A DNA stretch of 64,000 bases, taken from contig JAKSZT010054334.1 in NCBI GenBank assembly GCA_026826555.1, positions 33,341,556 to 33,405,555 on the forward strand, written 5' to 3'. This document shows, piece by piece, positions 63,137-64,000 of the stretch; within the stretch, counting starts at the first letter, position 1, and the number at the start of each line of letters is the position of its first letter. The notes below the pieces were generated by a model that did no database searches, was not told where the DNA came from, and saw only the letters and a list, made by a program, of their open reading frames with translations. The translations under genes were made by a program, and so were the position numbers. Source of the stretch: Tolypeutes matacus (Eukaryota; Chordata; Mammalia; Cingulata; Chlamyphoridae).

Positions 63137-63517
63137 TGGGAAGCAGAGTGGCTCAAGCGATTGAGCTCCCACCTACCACATGGGAGATCCTGGGTTCGGT
63201 TCCCAGTGCCTTCTGGAGAAGACCAGCAAGTCAATGAGTTGGTGTGACAGGATGGTGTGGCGAGATGACGCAACAAGATCACGCAACAGGAGACACGAGG
63301 AAAATATAATGAGAGACAGAACAAAGCAGGGAGTGGAGGTGGCTCAAGCGATTGAGCGCCTCTCTCCCATATGAGAAGTCCCAGGTTCAGTTCCCAGTGC
63401 CTCCTAAGGAGAAGATAAGCAGAGAGAGCACACAGCAAATGGACAGACAGAGCAGAAGTGAGTGCAAACAATGGGGGGGCGGGGCGGAATAAATAAAATA
63501 AATCTTAAAAAAAAAAA
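63137..63517 (+). mobile_element. Long dimeric DAS-type SINE in PIBF1 intron
   Basis: Heads near 63140 and 63330 joined by a spacer with acgcaacaagatcacgcaac. The tail reads aataaataaaataaatctt plus poly(A). Duplication aattcttctat at about 63124-63134 and 63518-63528. Confidence 0.88.
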
Positions 63518-63654
63518 AATTCTTCTATGGATGACCAAAATTTCCATAAGGAGCTTCCAATCCTTTTCCTTGACCCTTGAGGCCTAAGAGTCCTAGTCCT
63601 GAAATGTTCACCATCATTTGTTGGGTTCCATGTGCCTGTCCCTTCAGAATGTGT

Positions 63655-63755
63655 TAGCTGTTTCTGAAAATGATTAAGTAAACTACCTCAGAGGGTTGGT
63701 AGGAAGCTAAAACGAAATACTGCATGTAAAGCACCTAGCCCTCAATAAATACTAT
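63655..63755 (+). mobile_element. MIR 3' fragment
   Basis: ctcagagggttggtaggaag, catgtaaagcacctagccct and caataaatactattaata match the MIR tail. Confidence 0.65.
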
Positions 63756-63849
63756 TAATAGAATTTCCCACTTGATGTCCTCTCTACCTGAGGAGCTCAT
63801 TTCTATTTGTTTTTCTGGACTCAACTCTAAGGTCACATCTAGGAAGTCT

Positions 63850-64000
63850 ACTCCAATACTGCAAAGGCTTCTTTTGGTGTTCCTTTCAAGAACTTAAATC
63901 ATTGTATGATGATTACAATTGTTTACTTGAATCACCCACTCAATAAATCATGAGTTCCTTAAGGGAACTCACAAAATAATGTTCAACAAATGTTGGTTAA
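63850..64000 (+). mobile_element. L2 3'-end fragment, running to the window edge
   Basis: catgagttccttaagggaac and atgttcaacaaatgttgg resemble the L2 3' end. Confidence 0.45.

Larger units (their letters stand above)
59390..64000 (-). other. PIBF1: Last intron of PIBF1 (partial)
   Basis: Inferred from the acceptor at 59390. It contains old L1/L2-like and DNA-transposon-like fossils, MIRs near 62790 and 63660, and two SINE loci (62456, 63137). I found no exon-like ORF with splice sites here. Confidence 0.65.

Overview
The window is nuclear DNA from a placental mammal, almost certainly a xenarthran; a nine-banded-armadillo-like genome is my best guess. The clue is the dominant interspersed repeat: about two dozen tRNA-derived SINEs with an A-box-like GTGGCTCAAGTGGTTGAG and a B-box-like GGTTCGATTCC. 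These match what I know as DAS-SINEs of armadillos and their relatives. No bacterial or viral gene organisation is present.

Layout. (1) 1-9000: downstream flank of KLF5, filled with SINEs and old L1-like and DNA-transposon fossils. (2) 9010-27400, minus strand: the complete KLF5 gene. It has four coding exons (27045-26785, 24546-23673, 22581-22522, 10856-10678) that join in phase to exactly 457 codons. A CpG-island promoter lies at about 26330-27690 and a repeat-free 3' UTR of about 1.7 kb ends at an AATAAA near 9025. Intron 3 carries, on the opposite strand, a full-length processed copy of VPS29 (15761-16774). Its 182-codon ORF is undamaged and it is flanked by a 16-bp target-site duplication. 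(3) 27700-59335: intergenic DNA. It holds L1, L2, MIR, ERVL-MaLR and MER20 fossils, a class-II ERV solo LTR, and SINEs inserted into each other and into LINEs and LTRs. A repeat-poor block at about 40300-43250 is a candidate regulatory region. (4) 59336-64000, minus strand: the last coding exon of PIBF1 (18 codons, stop at 59338-59336) and part of its last intron. The order PIBF1 then KLF5 on one strand matches the human chromosome 13 arrangement.

KLF5 encodes a zinc-finger transcription factor and PIBF1 a centrosomal/ciliary protein; they are neighbours, not a functional unit. VPS29 is a retromer subunit whose copy here arose by L1-mediated retroposition. I found no new enzymatic, defence or mobile system. 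The most noteworthy items are the intact VPS29 retrocopy, a composite SINE with an expanded GC-rich minisatellite, a three-layer LTR-in-LTR-in-SINE nest with readable insertion order, a tandem repeat in the KLF5 3' UTR, and L1 3' ends that share an internal A-rich tract.
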